DNA of 32,570 nt from Gammaproteobacteria bacterium (GTDB lineage Bacteria; Pseudomonadota; Gammaproteobacteria; Thiohalobacterales; Thiohalobacteraceae), in assembly GCA_019911805.1 (NCBI GenBank), contig JAIOJV010000032.1, positions 1 through 32,570 on the forward strand. Direction: 5' to 3'. A model generated the notes under the pieces. That model searched no databases. It was not told the origin of the DNA and saw only the letters and a list, made by a program, of their open reading frames with translations. Positions 32,548 through 32,570 of this stretch are shown here, piece by piece. The position numbers were made by a program, and so were the translations under genes. Every line of letters begins with the position of its first letter. The first letter of the stretch is position 1.

Positions 32548-32570
32548 TCACGCACCGGCGCCGCTCAGCA
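32548..32570 (-). CDS. Possible 3' end of a minus-strand gene (window edge)
   Basis: Read leftwards from 32568 a frame gives LSGAGA then TGA at 32550-32548. Six codons are too few to identify anything. It is listed only because the repeats in this window always abut gene ends and this would be one. Confidence 0.15.

Overview
The window looks like a chromosomal segment of a GC-rich gammaproteobacterium, probably Chromatiales-like. The reasons are an rnfABCDGE-nth operon, metG divergent from mrp (apbC) followed by dcd, an rnk gene, and a periplasmic ferric-iron ABC system under a Fur-like site. The species cannot be named from the sequence. No rRNA or tRNA gene was recognised.

Layout. 1-4,900: a decayed pyrimidine-dimer glycosylase-like gene, then the ferric-iron importer fbpABC. 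A convergent outer-membrane barrel gene survives only as its last ~42 codons and is cut by an IS1182-type transposase remnant. 5,000-8,600: small, mostly AT-richer, same-strand genes (membrane protein, CPBP fragment, DUF3024, LysE, MliC lipoprotein, secreted unknown, YkgJ-type cysteine cluster). They are separated by palindromic junctions ending in GTTA, which read as integron attC sites. No integrase is present, so this is best explained as a cassette cluster without integrase. 8,650-20,540: DUF2254 membrane protein, rtcB (minus), a TraR/DksA zinc-finger protein (minus), three small membrane proteins, a lone MerB-like alkylmercury lyase, a cupin, then a plus-strand run of yjdM, DUF4826, a PAS-GGDEF cyclase, amphi-Trp, rnk, an unknown membrane protein, a bactofilin and a methyltransferase-like protein. 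20,680-28,000 (minus): a secreted protein combining an HvfA-like leader and Lys-Cys-Gly motifs with two EF-hands, DUF1841, nth and the rnf operon. 28,100-32,200: metG (minus), mrp and dcd (plus).

Intergenic gaps hold a recurring architecture: inverted repeats whose arms are built from short tandem units. At least four unit sequences occur (CACGGAA type, CACGAAGGA/CACAAAGGA type, AAGATAC type, GTGAGGC type). Arms reach 30-33 bp with perfect matching, and the last element is a concentric double palindrome. These repeats, the cassette cluster and the HvfA-like/EF-hand hybrid are the three most interesting features.

Functionally, the window joins iron import, membrane-driven electron transfer (Rnf) with Fe-S cluster delivery (Mrp) and an Fe-S repair enzyme (Nth), and a set of metal- or stress-linked accessory genes.
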